Shown one piece after another: positions 1-6,279 of a stretch of 8,174 bases of DNA; the stretch's first letter is position 1, and each line of letters starts with the position of its first letter. The stretch covers positions 1-8,174 of the forward strand of contig CAJWLW010000220.1 in assembly GCA_913042885.1 (NCBI GenBank), in the 5' to 3' direction. Source of the DNA: an uncultured Lentisphaeria bacterium (GTDB lineage Bacteria; Verrucomicrobiota; Lentisphaeria; JABSQK01; CAJWLW01). Made by a program: the position numbers and the translations under genes. The notes beneath the pieces are model-generated. The model was not told where the DNA came from. It saw only the letters and a list, made by a program, of their open reading frames with translations, and made no database searches.

Positions 1-2553
1 GATAAGGAACCGAGGTTGATCAGCGGCACGATGCACTTTGGCCTGTCCCCGCGGATCAAGGCAAATTCGTGGTGCCGCATGGGTTACCGCGTCACCAACC
101 CCAGCGACGAAGCGATCGATGTCGAGATTATTCTACGACCGCAACGACAGCGCAACGTCACAGTTTATCGCACGTCCTTCAGGCTCGACGCAGGCATCAC
201 CTATGAGTACGAATCGCAGGTGACTTGCGGCACGGTCGACCGGTTCAACTTCGATTTTTTCGTTAATGGCAATCTCACAGGCACTTACGAGGCCTACATC
301 CAGATCGATGACCCGTCCGCCAAGACCATTATGTTTGTTGACGACGCTGACATGGACAAGGGTTCATTCGCCAAAAACAAGGAGTTGTACACGAAATTCA
401 ACAACACACACGCCCGCAGCTCCACCACACCTACTCACTGGGCCGCGTACGACGAAGCGATCGTTGCAGCGTTCATGCAGCCGGACTGGAATGCCATGAC
501 GACGCGCCAGTTTAATGCAATCAGTGACTACGTGGCGCGCGGCGGCACGATTCTGTTCGCAGATCCGGTCGGCTTGGTGTCAGCCAGCAAGACAGTTCTC
601 CGCAAGCTGCTGCCGGTAACTGTTATCGGCGTCCGCGACATCGACTACATCGACGGCATCAAGCCTATTGACGGCCACGTCGTCACCTGGCCGGCCGGCA
701 CGCCGTTTCTCGAGAGTACCTTGCGGGAAGAGGGTATCGCGACATTGTGGCAGCGGGATTTTCCGCTGGTCGCGTGGCGTCGTTACGGCCTTGGCATGGT
801 CGGTGCCTGTGCGGTCAACCCTTCGCTCACCGAAATGCGGTCCTCGCAGAACTTCAATCCGATGTGGAACCATCTGCTTGCCAATACCGGCAACTTTTCC
901 CATGCGTCGCGGCGCGGCAGTGCGGAGTTGTCGTCCGCACTCGACACTTTGACCGGTATTGAAATTCCAAGGAGCGAAGGTATCCGGGCGTTCCTGGGGG
1001 TCTATTTCGCTCTCGTCATCGTGATCATCCTGATCGGAATATTTCTGCGTCAGCAGTCCCGCGCCTGGATCGTCATGTCCTGTGTCGCCCTCATCGCCAC
1101 GGTCCTTATCTTTCATCAGGCCGCCAGACGCAGCAGCACGTCCGAGGTGCAGACGGCTGCAATCATCAACTTCGTCTCACCCTCAACCGTCGACCGCACA
1201 TCGGAGCGGCTGGTCAGTCTCTTTTCGAAAGACGCCCGCTCCGTCGATATTGTCTGCGACTCCGTCGATGCCCGCATCCGAGCGTTGTTACCGCCACGCC
1301 AACATGATCAGAAAAAGTTCGCCAGGGGGCCCAAACTGTCAGCAAATGCGGCAGGCAAGAACAAAGGCGACAAAAAGGCAAGGAACAGCCGTAACGAGTT
1401 CGTTGAGTATGGCAAAACGGAAGCCGTCCGCGACCCCATAAGCGTCAGCCAGATCGACGGACGTTCTGTGTTGCCGAGACTCTTTCTGAGACACAATGCC
1501 CCCCGTTTTTACGCCGCCCTGGATGCCACCAGCGGCACCTCCTACAGCACGTTGCCGACAGTCAAGTGGACCGCCGACGGTGCCAGCATGGAGCCCTGGG
1601 AAATCCCGGGCAACGAGGCTATCATTGATGCCTTCATCGTCTGCCACAACGGGATTATCTCGGTAAACACATCAAACCGGACCTGCTTCCTCGAGCCCGG
1701 CCAGGCAAACGCAAACAAAATGATGGCGCCGTCCTCGGAGATTCTGGCGTTTCAGAAGCACCTTGTCGATACGCCCTCGGCAGCACCGCTTCTCGCCGTG
1801 GTAATGGGGCTTTCGTCACAGTATCCCGAGATACCGGATGAGTTCAACTTGATCGGCCGCACCATCGATCTTATTCCGATCGTTCAGGATTTGACCGGCG
1901 AGCAGGTACATATCCCCAAGCAACAGATCAAAATCAATACCAATCTCGGCAAGCGATCCAAGGGCCTGCACCGGTTCGGGAAATGGCAGAGCCTGCAGCA
2001 TCGCGGCATTCCGGTCAAGAGCAACCCGATGGCGACCGCCAAAGACGCGGCCGGAAATTGGAGCGACGCAGCGCTGGCCTTCGCCGCCGAGCACCGGCTC
2101 AACCTCGAGTTTACCGAAGTCCAGCCGCTCAGAGACAATAACGGCAGCGCCGTGGTGCTCGGAATGAAGCCGGCCTTTATTGCCGTTCCCGCCAAGTTGC
2201 CGACAGGGCTCAGTCTTTTGAAGGCCAACCGGTTGTCGGTCTATTTCTACGTCGCCAATCGCGGCGGCAACCTCGCCTTTGACATACTTTTACGCCATCG
2301 CAACGACCCCGAAGGCACCCGGGACCTGGCGGCACGCCATATAGAAGAGACAAGGGAGTATCGTTTCGAAGGCTTCGATTCCGCCGACGTCATCAACCCT
2401 GCCACCGGGGCATTCGAGTTTGTGATCCGAATCGATGCGCGGCGCCACCTCACCAAACCCACCGAAGTACTGCGTGCCAATTCCTGGAAAGTTCTGGAAT
2501 TGACGGCGGGTGCCAGCGGTACTCTGGACGAACAACATAAAGGCATTTTCTGA
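1..2553 (+). CDS. Large membrane protein with extracytoplasmic domains, partner of the downstream ABC ATPase (5' partial)
   Basis: The frame is open from base 1 to the TGA at 2551-2553. The first in-frame starts are TTG at 16 and ATG at 31. I think the true start is upstream, because the N-terminal half looks exported but no signal peptide is visible. Residue numbers here count from the TTG. Residues about 5-110 read as a beta-sandwich-like region. About 105-290 resemble the glutamine-amidotransferase-like fold of envelope proteins (VDDAD, then ARGGTILFADP near 175-190), with no recognisable Cys nucleophile. Two hydrophobic helices follow at about 325-347 and 351-371, joined by a short RQQSRA loop that is probably cytoplasmic. 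The remaining ~470 residues would then be outside again and carry a Lys/Arg-rich linker at 433-460. This layout is seen in proteins encoded beside Gld/Nat-type ABC ATPases, and the ATPase here follows after 10 bases. Its exact role is unknown; it may be the accessory or substrate-handling part of that transporter. Confidence is high that it is a gene and moderate on the domain reading. Confidence 0.85.
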   Translation, partial: DKEPRLISGTMHFGLSPRIKANSWCRMGYRVTNPSDEAIDVEIILRPQRQRNVTVYRTSFRLDAGITYEYESQVTCGTVDRFNFDFFVNGNLTGTYEAYIQIDDPSAKTIMFVDDADMDKGSFAKNKELYTKFNNTHARSSTTPTHWAAYDEAIVAAFMQPDWNAMTTRQFNAISDYVARGGTILFADPVGLVSASKTVLRKLLPVTVIGVRDIDYIDGIKPIDGHVVTWPAGTPFLESTLREEGIATLWQRDFPLVAWRRYGLGMVGACAVNPSLTEMRSSQNFNPMWNHLLANTGNFSHASRRGSAELSSALDTLTGIEIPRSEGIRAFLGVYFALVIVIILIGIFLRQQSRAWIVMSCVALIATVLIFHQAARRSSTSEVQTAAIINFVSPSTVDRTSERLVSLFSKDARSVDIVCDSVDARIRALLPPRQHDQKKFARGPKLSANAAGKNKGDKKARNSRNEFVEYGKTEAVRDPISVSQIDGRSVLPRLFLRHNAPRFYAALDATSGTSYSTLPTVKWTADGASMEPWEIPGNEAIIDAFIVCHNGIISVNTSNRTCFLEPGQANANKMMAPSSEILAFQKHLVDTPSAAPLLAVVMGLSSQYPEIPDEFNLIGRTIDLIPIVQDLTGEQVHIPKQQIKINTNLGKRSKGLHRFGKWQSLQHRGIPVKSNPMATAKDAAGNWSDAALAFAAEHRLNLEFTEVQPLRDNNGSAVVLGMKPAFIAVPAKLPTGLSLLKANRLSVYFYVANRGGNLAFDILLRHRNDPEGTRDLAARHIEETREYRFEGFDSADVINPATGAFEFVIRIDARRHLTKPTEVLRANSWKVLELTAGASGTLDEQHKGIF

Positions 2554-2556
2554 GGA
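2552..2556 (+). promoter_or_regulatory. Shine-Dalgarno GAGGA overlapping the upstream stop codon
   Basis: GAGGA overlaps the last two bases of the upstream TGA (2551-2553) and sits 7 bases before the ATG at 2564. It fixes the ABC ATPase start at 2564 rather than the in-frame ATG at 2510, which lies inside the upstream gene and has no such site. It also implies translational coupling of the two genes. Confidence 0.8.
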
Positions 2557-2563
2557 CCTATTC

Positions 2564-3586
2564 ATGGCAGCAATGATCAACACGGAAAACCTCTCGAAAG
2601 ATTACGGCGCCGGACGCGGCATCAACAACCTGACCATGGAGGTGCCCGAGAAGTCAATCTTCGGTTTCATCGGCCCCAATGGCTCAGGCAAGACGACAAC
2701 TATCAAATGCCTCTGTGGCCTGATCATACCCAGCAGCGGCCGCGGCTGGATCGATGGCCTTGAGGTTCTGCCCAAAAATATCCAGCAGATCAAGGCGAAG
2801 ATCGGCTACCTGCCGGACGAATTCGGCGTCTACGAACAAATGAGCGTGTGGGAATACCTCGATTTCTTCGGCGCCGCCTACAAAATCCCACCGGCCCGAC
2901 GCAAGCAACGGATCTACGAAGTGCTTGAGCTTACAGATTCCTCGCACATGATCGACTACCAGGTGTCGTCGCTGTCTCGCGGCATGCATCAGAAAATCGG
3001 TATCGCCAAAACCATGCTGCATGATCCCAAAGTGCTGATCCTCGACGAACCCGCCAACGGCCTCGACCCGCACGCCCGTATCGAAATGCGCAAGACCATC
3101 CTGCGGCTCAAGGAAATCGGCAAGACAATCATGTTGTCGTCCCACATTCTGCCCGAGCTCAGCGCTATTTGCGACCGGGTCGCAATCATTGAAAAAGCGG
3201 AACTGCTGATTCAGGGGACCGTCAAGGAAATCACCCGTTCATTGCAGGAAAAAATTCAATTGCTCATCGAAGTCGACTCCGACATCGACTATGCGGTAAA
3301 GGCGTGTAAGGAGTTCGACAACGTTGAGGACGCTTTGGTCTCGGTCAACGAAATCCGTGTTGACTACCGTGGCAATCGCACGCAAGTCGCTGACCTAAAT
3401 AGCCATCTCGTCAAAGCCGGCGTGCGTGTCCAGTCGATCAGCGAAATCGAAGTTGACCTGGAGAATGTCTTCCTCACCGTAACCGGCAAGCATGAACAAC
3501 GACAGGATGCCGATACTACAGACGACGACAAGGCTACCGCCGCCGCCCGCGAACGCCTCCTCGACAAGATGGGCAAGAAGAAATAG
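2564..3586 (+). CDS. ABC transporter ATP-binding protein (ABC-2 / GldA-NatA-CcmA type)
   Basis: This is a 340-residue cytoplasmic nucleotide-binding subunit that would power an ABC-2-type exporter or a gliding/envelope ABC complex by ATP hydrolysis. Visible motifs are Walker A GPNGSGKTT at 37-45, a Q-loop region reading YLPDEFGVYEQM (82-93) with Asp85 where Gln is classical, an ABC signature written LSRGM (137-141) instead of LSGGQ, Walker B VLILDEP (157-163), a D-loop NGLDP and the switch His194. The SRGM form and the substituted Q-loop are common in the NatA/CcmA/GldA branch. Residues about 215-315 form the C-terminal domain typical of this branch, followed by a charged Asp/Lys tail that makes it somewhat longer than usual. 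ATG 2564 is chosen because of the GAGGA site 7 bases upstream; ATG 2573 is a weaker alternative. It is co-transcribed with the preceding large membrane protein. No permease is visible in the window, so the substrate cannot be stated. Confidence 0.95.
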   Translation: MAAMINTENLSKDYGAGRGINNLTMEVPEKSIFGFIGPNGSGKTTTIKCLCGLIIPSSGRGWIDGLEVLPKNIQQIKAKIGYLPDEFGVYEQMSVWEYLDFFGAAYKIPPARRKQRIYEVLELTDSSHMIDYQVSSLSRGMHQKIGIAKTMLHDPKVLILDEPANGLDPHARIEMRKTILRLKEIGKTIMLSSHILPELSAICDRVAIIEKAELLIQGTVKEITRSLQEKIQLLIEVDSDIDYAVKACKEFDNVEDALVSVNEIRVDYRGNRTQVADLNSHLVKAGVRVQSISEIEVDLENVFLTVTGKHEQRQDADTTDDDKATAAARERLLDKMGKKK

Positions 3587-3612
3587 TGCCTGCACGATTT
3601 CGTCTCAGTCCG

Positions 3613-3641
3613 TTTACTTTCTGGCAATCACCTAATATATT
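3613..3641 (+). promoter_or_regulatory. Candidate sigma70-type promoter for the toroid-protein gene
   Basis: TTTACT (3613-3618) and TATATT (3636-3641) are separated by 17 bases, which fits a -35/-10 pair with 4/6 and 5/6 consensus matches. They lie in the AT-rich 119-base gap between the ABC ATPase and the ATG at 3706, the only gap above 35 bases in the window. An alternative -10, TATAAA, lies at 3645-3650. I see no convincing terminator for the upstream operon in the same gap. A transcription start near 3648-3650 would leave a leader of about 57 bases. Called by eye only. Confidence 0.4.
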
Positions 3642-3688
3642 CTTTATAAAGCCGGCCCTAAAAAAAACGATTATGCTTTGGCACTTCT

Positions 3689-3694
3689 AGGGAG
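3689..3694 (+). promoter_or_regulatory. Ribosome binding site AGGGAG
   Basis: AGGGAG ends 11 bases before the ATG at 3706, slightly further than ideal but the only purine-rich site near that start. It supports 3706 as the start, which gives a protein with a short acidic N-terminus, then a basic patch, then the TM helix. Confidence 0.6.
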
Positions 3695-3705
3695 ACTCCT
3701 CACCG

Positions 3706-5202
3706 ATGGATCCTGAAGAACCCGTTTACGAGACAGAAGAAGAACAGTACATGGCTGAGGTCGAGCAGATCCTGCTCGCCTATCGCCAGCAGAAGCTGCG
3801 AGAACACCTCGTTGGCCCGATCGTTTCCTTCGTGATGCACATTGTCATTCTGCTGCTGCTCACCGTGTTTGTCGTCGGCAAGGCACAGCGCGAGCCCTTG
3901 CCTGAAATCGAAGTGACTATGGAAGAGGTGCCGATCAAGGAACTCGAACCGCCAGAGATCGAAGAGATCGAGCAAATGGAGGACGAAGTGCTCGACGAAG
4001 CACCGGCGATGGATGTCGATGTACCTGATGTGCCGATCGAGAACACCGCGGAAGCGGCACTCGAAGATGCCAGTGAAGAAGCGCCGGAAAGTGATGACAA
4101 TTTCGACATGGACGACATGATCGATGTCCTGCCGACCAAGACGCCGCTGCAGCTCAGAGGATTGTACGGCGGCCGCACGGCCAAGGGTCGGCGAGCGAAT
4201 CGAGAGAGGTTCGGGGGCAACGCTCGTGGAGAGGACGCGGTGCTGCGGGCCTTGCGCTGGTTGAAAAAGGTCCAGGCAGCGGACGGGTCGTGGGAGAACG
4301 AAGCGTTCACAGGGCTGGCTCTGCTGTGCTTTCTGGCGCACGGCGAAACACCGCAGTCTGAGGAATTCGGCATGACTGTGCAAAAGGCGATGCAGTGGCT
4401 CTCGGGTAAGGTCCCGGTACAGGGCGCCAGCCACGGTTACGCCAACGGCATCGCGACGTATGCCCTGGCAGAGGCCTACGGCATGACACAGATCCCGTTT
4501 CTGCGCCAGTCCATGGAAGCCGGGCTGGAGGTAATCGTCAAGGGACAGCAGCCCGGTGGCGGATACAACTACGCTTACGGGCAAACGGAGCGCTGGGACC
4601 TCTCGGTAGCCGGCTGGCAGTATCAGGCGCTGAAGGCGGGGTATGTCGCCGGCGCCAATGTCGAAGGTATCGACGCAGCGATCAACAAGTCCAAGAATTT
4701 TCTCAAGTACGTGGCCTATGCCAACGGCAAGTTCGGCTACAGCTCACCCGGCAGCGGCGGCAACATGACCGGTGTCGGCACGGTGGCCTTGCAGTTGCTC
4801 GGTGATGGCGCCAGCAAGGAGGTGCAGGCAGCGGCGCACACCATTCTGTACGAACGCCTGCCGGGCTACTCCTGGGAGAATTCCGGCGGGTCGCTGTATG
4901 GCTGGTATTATGATACCCAGGCGATGTTCAATCAGAGTGGCCGAAGCTGGCGACAGTGGAACGATAAGTTCCAGAAGGTCTTGATCAATGCCCAGGACAA
5001 GGAAGGTTGGTGGAAAACCGGCGCGGGCGGTCACGGAGACAGCAAGGTTTTCGACACCACGCTGTGCTGCCTGCAACTGGAAGTGTACTACCGCTACCTG
5101 CCGACCTTCGACATCAATAAGATCAGAAAACGGACCGCAAAACGCAAAGGCCTGATTGAAGAGGAAGACAACGGCGAATTCGACGATCTGATTATTGACT
5201 GA
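3706..5202 (+). CDS. Membrane-anchored prenyltransferase/squalene-oxidase-repeat (alpha/alpha toroid) protein with TonB-like N-terminus
   Basis: 498 residues. Residues 1-36 form a cytoplasmic tail, acidic then basic (YRQQKLREHL). One TM helix spans about 37-58. An acidic, Pro-containing linker covers about 63-145. An extracytoplasmic alpha/alpha toroid of the squalene-cyclase/prenyltransferase fold covers about 172-466. The toroid carries QW-like repeats, clearest at QAADGSW (190-196) and QDKEGWW (430-436), plus WDLSVAGWQ and the DTTLCCLQLE helix. A basic patch (KIRKRTAKRKG) and an acidic tail end the protein. The DxDD protonation motif of squalene-hopene cyclase is absent, so triterpene cyclisation is unlikely; a binding or scaffold role is more plausible. 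The TM segment has Ser41-x3-His45 and is followed by IEVTM and LEPP, as in TonB, so an ExbB/ExbD-type motor may drive it (inference). The TonB C-terminal domain is missing. It appears to have its own promoter and converges with the FHA operon. Domain call firm, function unknown. Confidence 0.92.
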   Translation: MDPEEPVYETEEEQYMAEVEQILLAYRQQKLREHLVGPIVSFVMHIVILLLLTVFVVGKAQREPLPEIEVTMEEVPIKELEPPEIEEIEQMEDEVLDEAPAMDVDVPDVPIENTAEAALEDASEEAPESDDNFDMDDMIDVLPTKTPLQLRGLYGGRTAKGRRANRERFGGNARGEDAVLRALRWLKKVQAADGSWENEAFTGLALLCFLAHGETPQSEEFGMTVQKAMQWLSGKVPVQGASHGYANGIATYALAEAYGMTQIPFLRQSMEAGLEVIVKGQQPGGGYNYAYGQTERWDLSVAGWQYQALKAGYVAGANVEGIDAAINKSKNFLKYVAYANGKFGYSSPGSGGNMTGVGTVALQLLGDGASKEVQAAAHTILYERLPGYSWENSGGSLYGWYYDTQAMFNQSGRSWRQWNDKFQKVLINAQDKEGWWKTGAGGHGDSKVFDTTLCCLQLEVYYRYLPTFDINKIRKRTAKRKGLIEEEDNGEFDDLIID

Positions 5203-5233
5203 TCGAATACGCCACAGGCGCTAATCCCGCAGC
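5203..5233. other. Short convergent intergenic gap
   Basis: Only 31 bases separate the stop codons of the two convergent transcription units. CGCC-ACA-GGCG at 5210-5220 can form a 4-bp stem with a 3-base loop, but no T-tract follows on either strand. I do not call it an intrinsic terminator, so transcripts from both sides may overlap at their 3' ends. Confidence 0.5.
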
Positions 5234-6268
5234 TCAATAGTTGCCATTGCGAACTTCGAAATGCGTTGGCTTACCAAGCGACGCTCCACCGATCTTGATC
5301 CAGTGCGCGGTCCACTCGATCAGACGCTGCAACGATACCGTCGGATAACCGAACAAGTCGGTGGCGGCCTTCGAGTTGCTCAGGAAAGCCGTTGGGTTTT
5401 CTGTGCCGACCAGCTCGGCAGGCTTGCCGAAGATCCCTGAGAAAGTCTCTGCCACCAGACGTACCGACACCGTCTCCGGACCCGTGACGTTAAGGATTGT
5501 CGGCGGCGACGCGCAGTGCGCCAGCGACAGCAGCGCCTGTGTGTTGGCATCCCCCTGCCAGATGCAATTAAAATAGCCGGTGTCCAGCTCCACGACCTGG
5601 TCGTTAAAAACCTTTGTGCCGATGTCGAACAGCACCCCATAGCGCAGGTCGACAGCGTAGTTCAGGCGGAAAAGCAGCATCGGCGTTTCGTTTTCGAGGC
5701 TGCCCCACATGAACACCCGCTCACGTCCAAGGCATGACTGAGCGTACTCGCCGATCGGCGCCGGCGATGTCGTTTCCAGAGCGCCCTCCGACGTGACTGC
5801 TACCAGGGGATAGATGTTGCCTGTCGAAAACGCAACAATGCGGCTGTCGCTGAAATGATGCACAACATTCGCTGGAATGACCGTGTTTGAGGCCCATGTC
5901 ATCGCTTCGCCGCCGTCCGTACCGAATTTGCGGCCGGCCATGTAAACGATGTTCGGCACCTGCGGCAGACGGTCGACGGAAAAGCGATCGAGCAAATCGC
6001 AACTGATGCACTGCAGCCCAGCCGCTGTGAGTTTGTCGCTCACGGCGCTATCGGAGAAGCGGGAAACGCCGATGATGTTCTTCTCGACGCCCGCTGCCTT
6101 GCAGGCGCGTACCGCTTCGATACCCAGGGAGATGCCCATCTTGCCGCCGATGCCGAGAATCATGATGTCGCCTTCGAGCGATTTCATCATATCAATCAGT
6201 CCCGACGACGGCATCGACATCACGTCATCAAGTTGATCTTCCGATTCGATAAGTTCTGGGATGTCCAT
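5234..6268 (-). CDS. NAD(P)-dependent epimerase/dehydratase-like protein (extended SDR), catalytic Lys replaced by Cys
   Basis: 344 residues, cytoplasmic. A leader of about 33 residues precedes a Rossmann fold: the first beta strand and dinucleotide loop are IMILGIGGKMG with G39-x-G41-G42-x-x-G45. VSRFSD follows the second strand, and IVYMAGRKFG contains the region that usually carries the NAG motif. STGNIY (148-153) supplies the usual Ser/Thr. The active-site segment is GEYAQSCLGRER: Tyr175 is present but the +4 position, normally Lys of YxxxK, is Cys179 (TGC codon read directly). The C-terminal half (ILNVTGPETVSV, then the ETFSGIFGKP helix) matches the substrate-binding part of the nucleotide-sugar epimerase/dehydratase family, and the length is normal for it. 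ATG 6268 follows the FHA gene by 9 bases with AGGA overlapping that gene's stop, so it is the last gene visible in that operon. It may be a sugar-modifying enzyme with altered chemistry or a non-catalytic NAD-binding protein; the substrate is unknown. Confidence 0.88.
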   Translation of the reverse strand: MDIPELIESEDQLDDVMSMPSSGLIDMMKSLEGDIMILGIGGKMGISLGIEAVRACKAAGVEKNIIGVSRFSDSAVSDKLTAAGLQCISCDLLDRFSVDRLPQVPNIVYMAGRKFGTDGGEAMTWASNTVIPANVVHHFSDSRIVAFSTGNIYPLVAVTSEGALETTSPAPIGEYAQSCLGRERVFMWGSLENETPMLLFRLNYAVDLRYGVLFDIGTKVFNDQVVELDTGYFNCIWQGDANTQALLSLAHCASPPTILNVTGPETVSVRLVAETFSGIFGKPAELVGTENPTAFLSNSKAATDLFGYPTVSLQRLIEWTAHWIKIGGASLGKPTHFEVRNGNY

Positions 6269-6275
6269 GTACGAA

Positions 6276-6279
6276 TCCT
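6276..6279 (-). promoter_or_regulatory. Shine-Dalgarno AGGA overlapping the FHA-gene stop
   Basis: On the - strand the FHA gene's TAG (6280-6278) runs into AGGA (6279-6276), 7 bases before the ATG at 6268. This fixes the epimerase-like gene's start and indicates translational coupling. Confidence 0.75.

Noticed and set aside
580..1116. 178-codon open frame on the - strand inside the large membrane-protein gene
   Set aside because: It lies wholly within a well-supported + strand gene and gives a low-complexity charged product with no domain signature.
2510..2563. Upstream ATG extension of the ABC ATPase
   Set aside because: It would overlap the preceding gene by 44 bases and add 18 residues not typical of the family, whereas ATG 2564 has a well-spaced GAGGA site.
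3651..3668. GCCGGC palindrome followed by an A-run as a terminator
   Set aside because: GCCGGC cannot form a stable stem with a loop by itself, and the A-run is on the wrong strand for an intrinsic terminator of the + strand ATPase gene. As a - strand terminator it would serve no gene, because the - strand operon ends at 5234.
3700..4584. 294-codon open frame on the - strand opposite the toroid-protein gene
   Set aside because: The + strand encodes a coherent TM/linker/toroid protein with a ribosome binding site. The antisense product is His/Arg/Phe-rich and looks like a reverse reading of the acidic linker.
5210..5220. CGCC-ACA-GGCG hairpin as a bidirectional terminator
   Set aside because: The stem is only 4 bp with no adjacent T-tract on either strand, so it is too weak to call.
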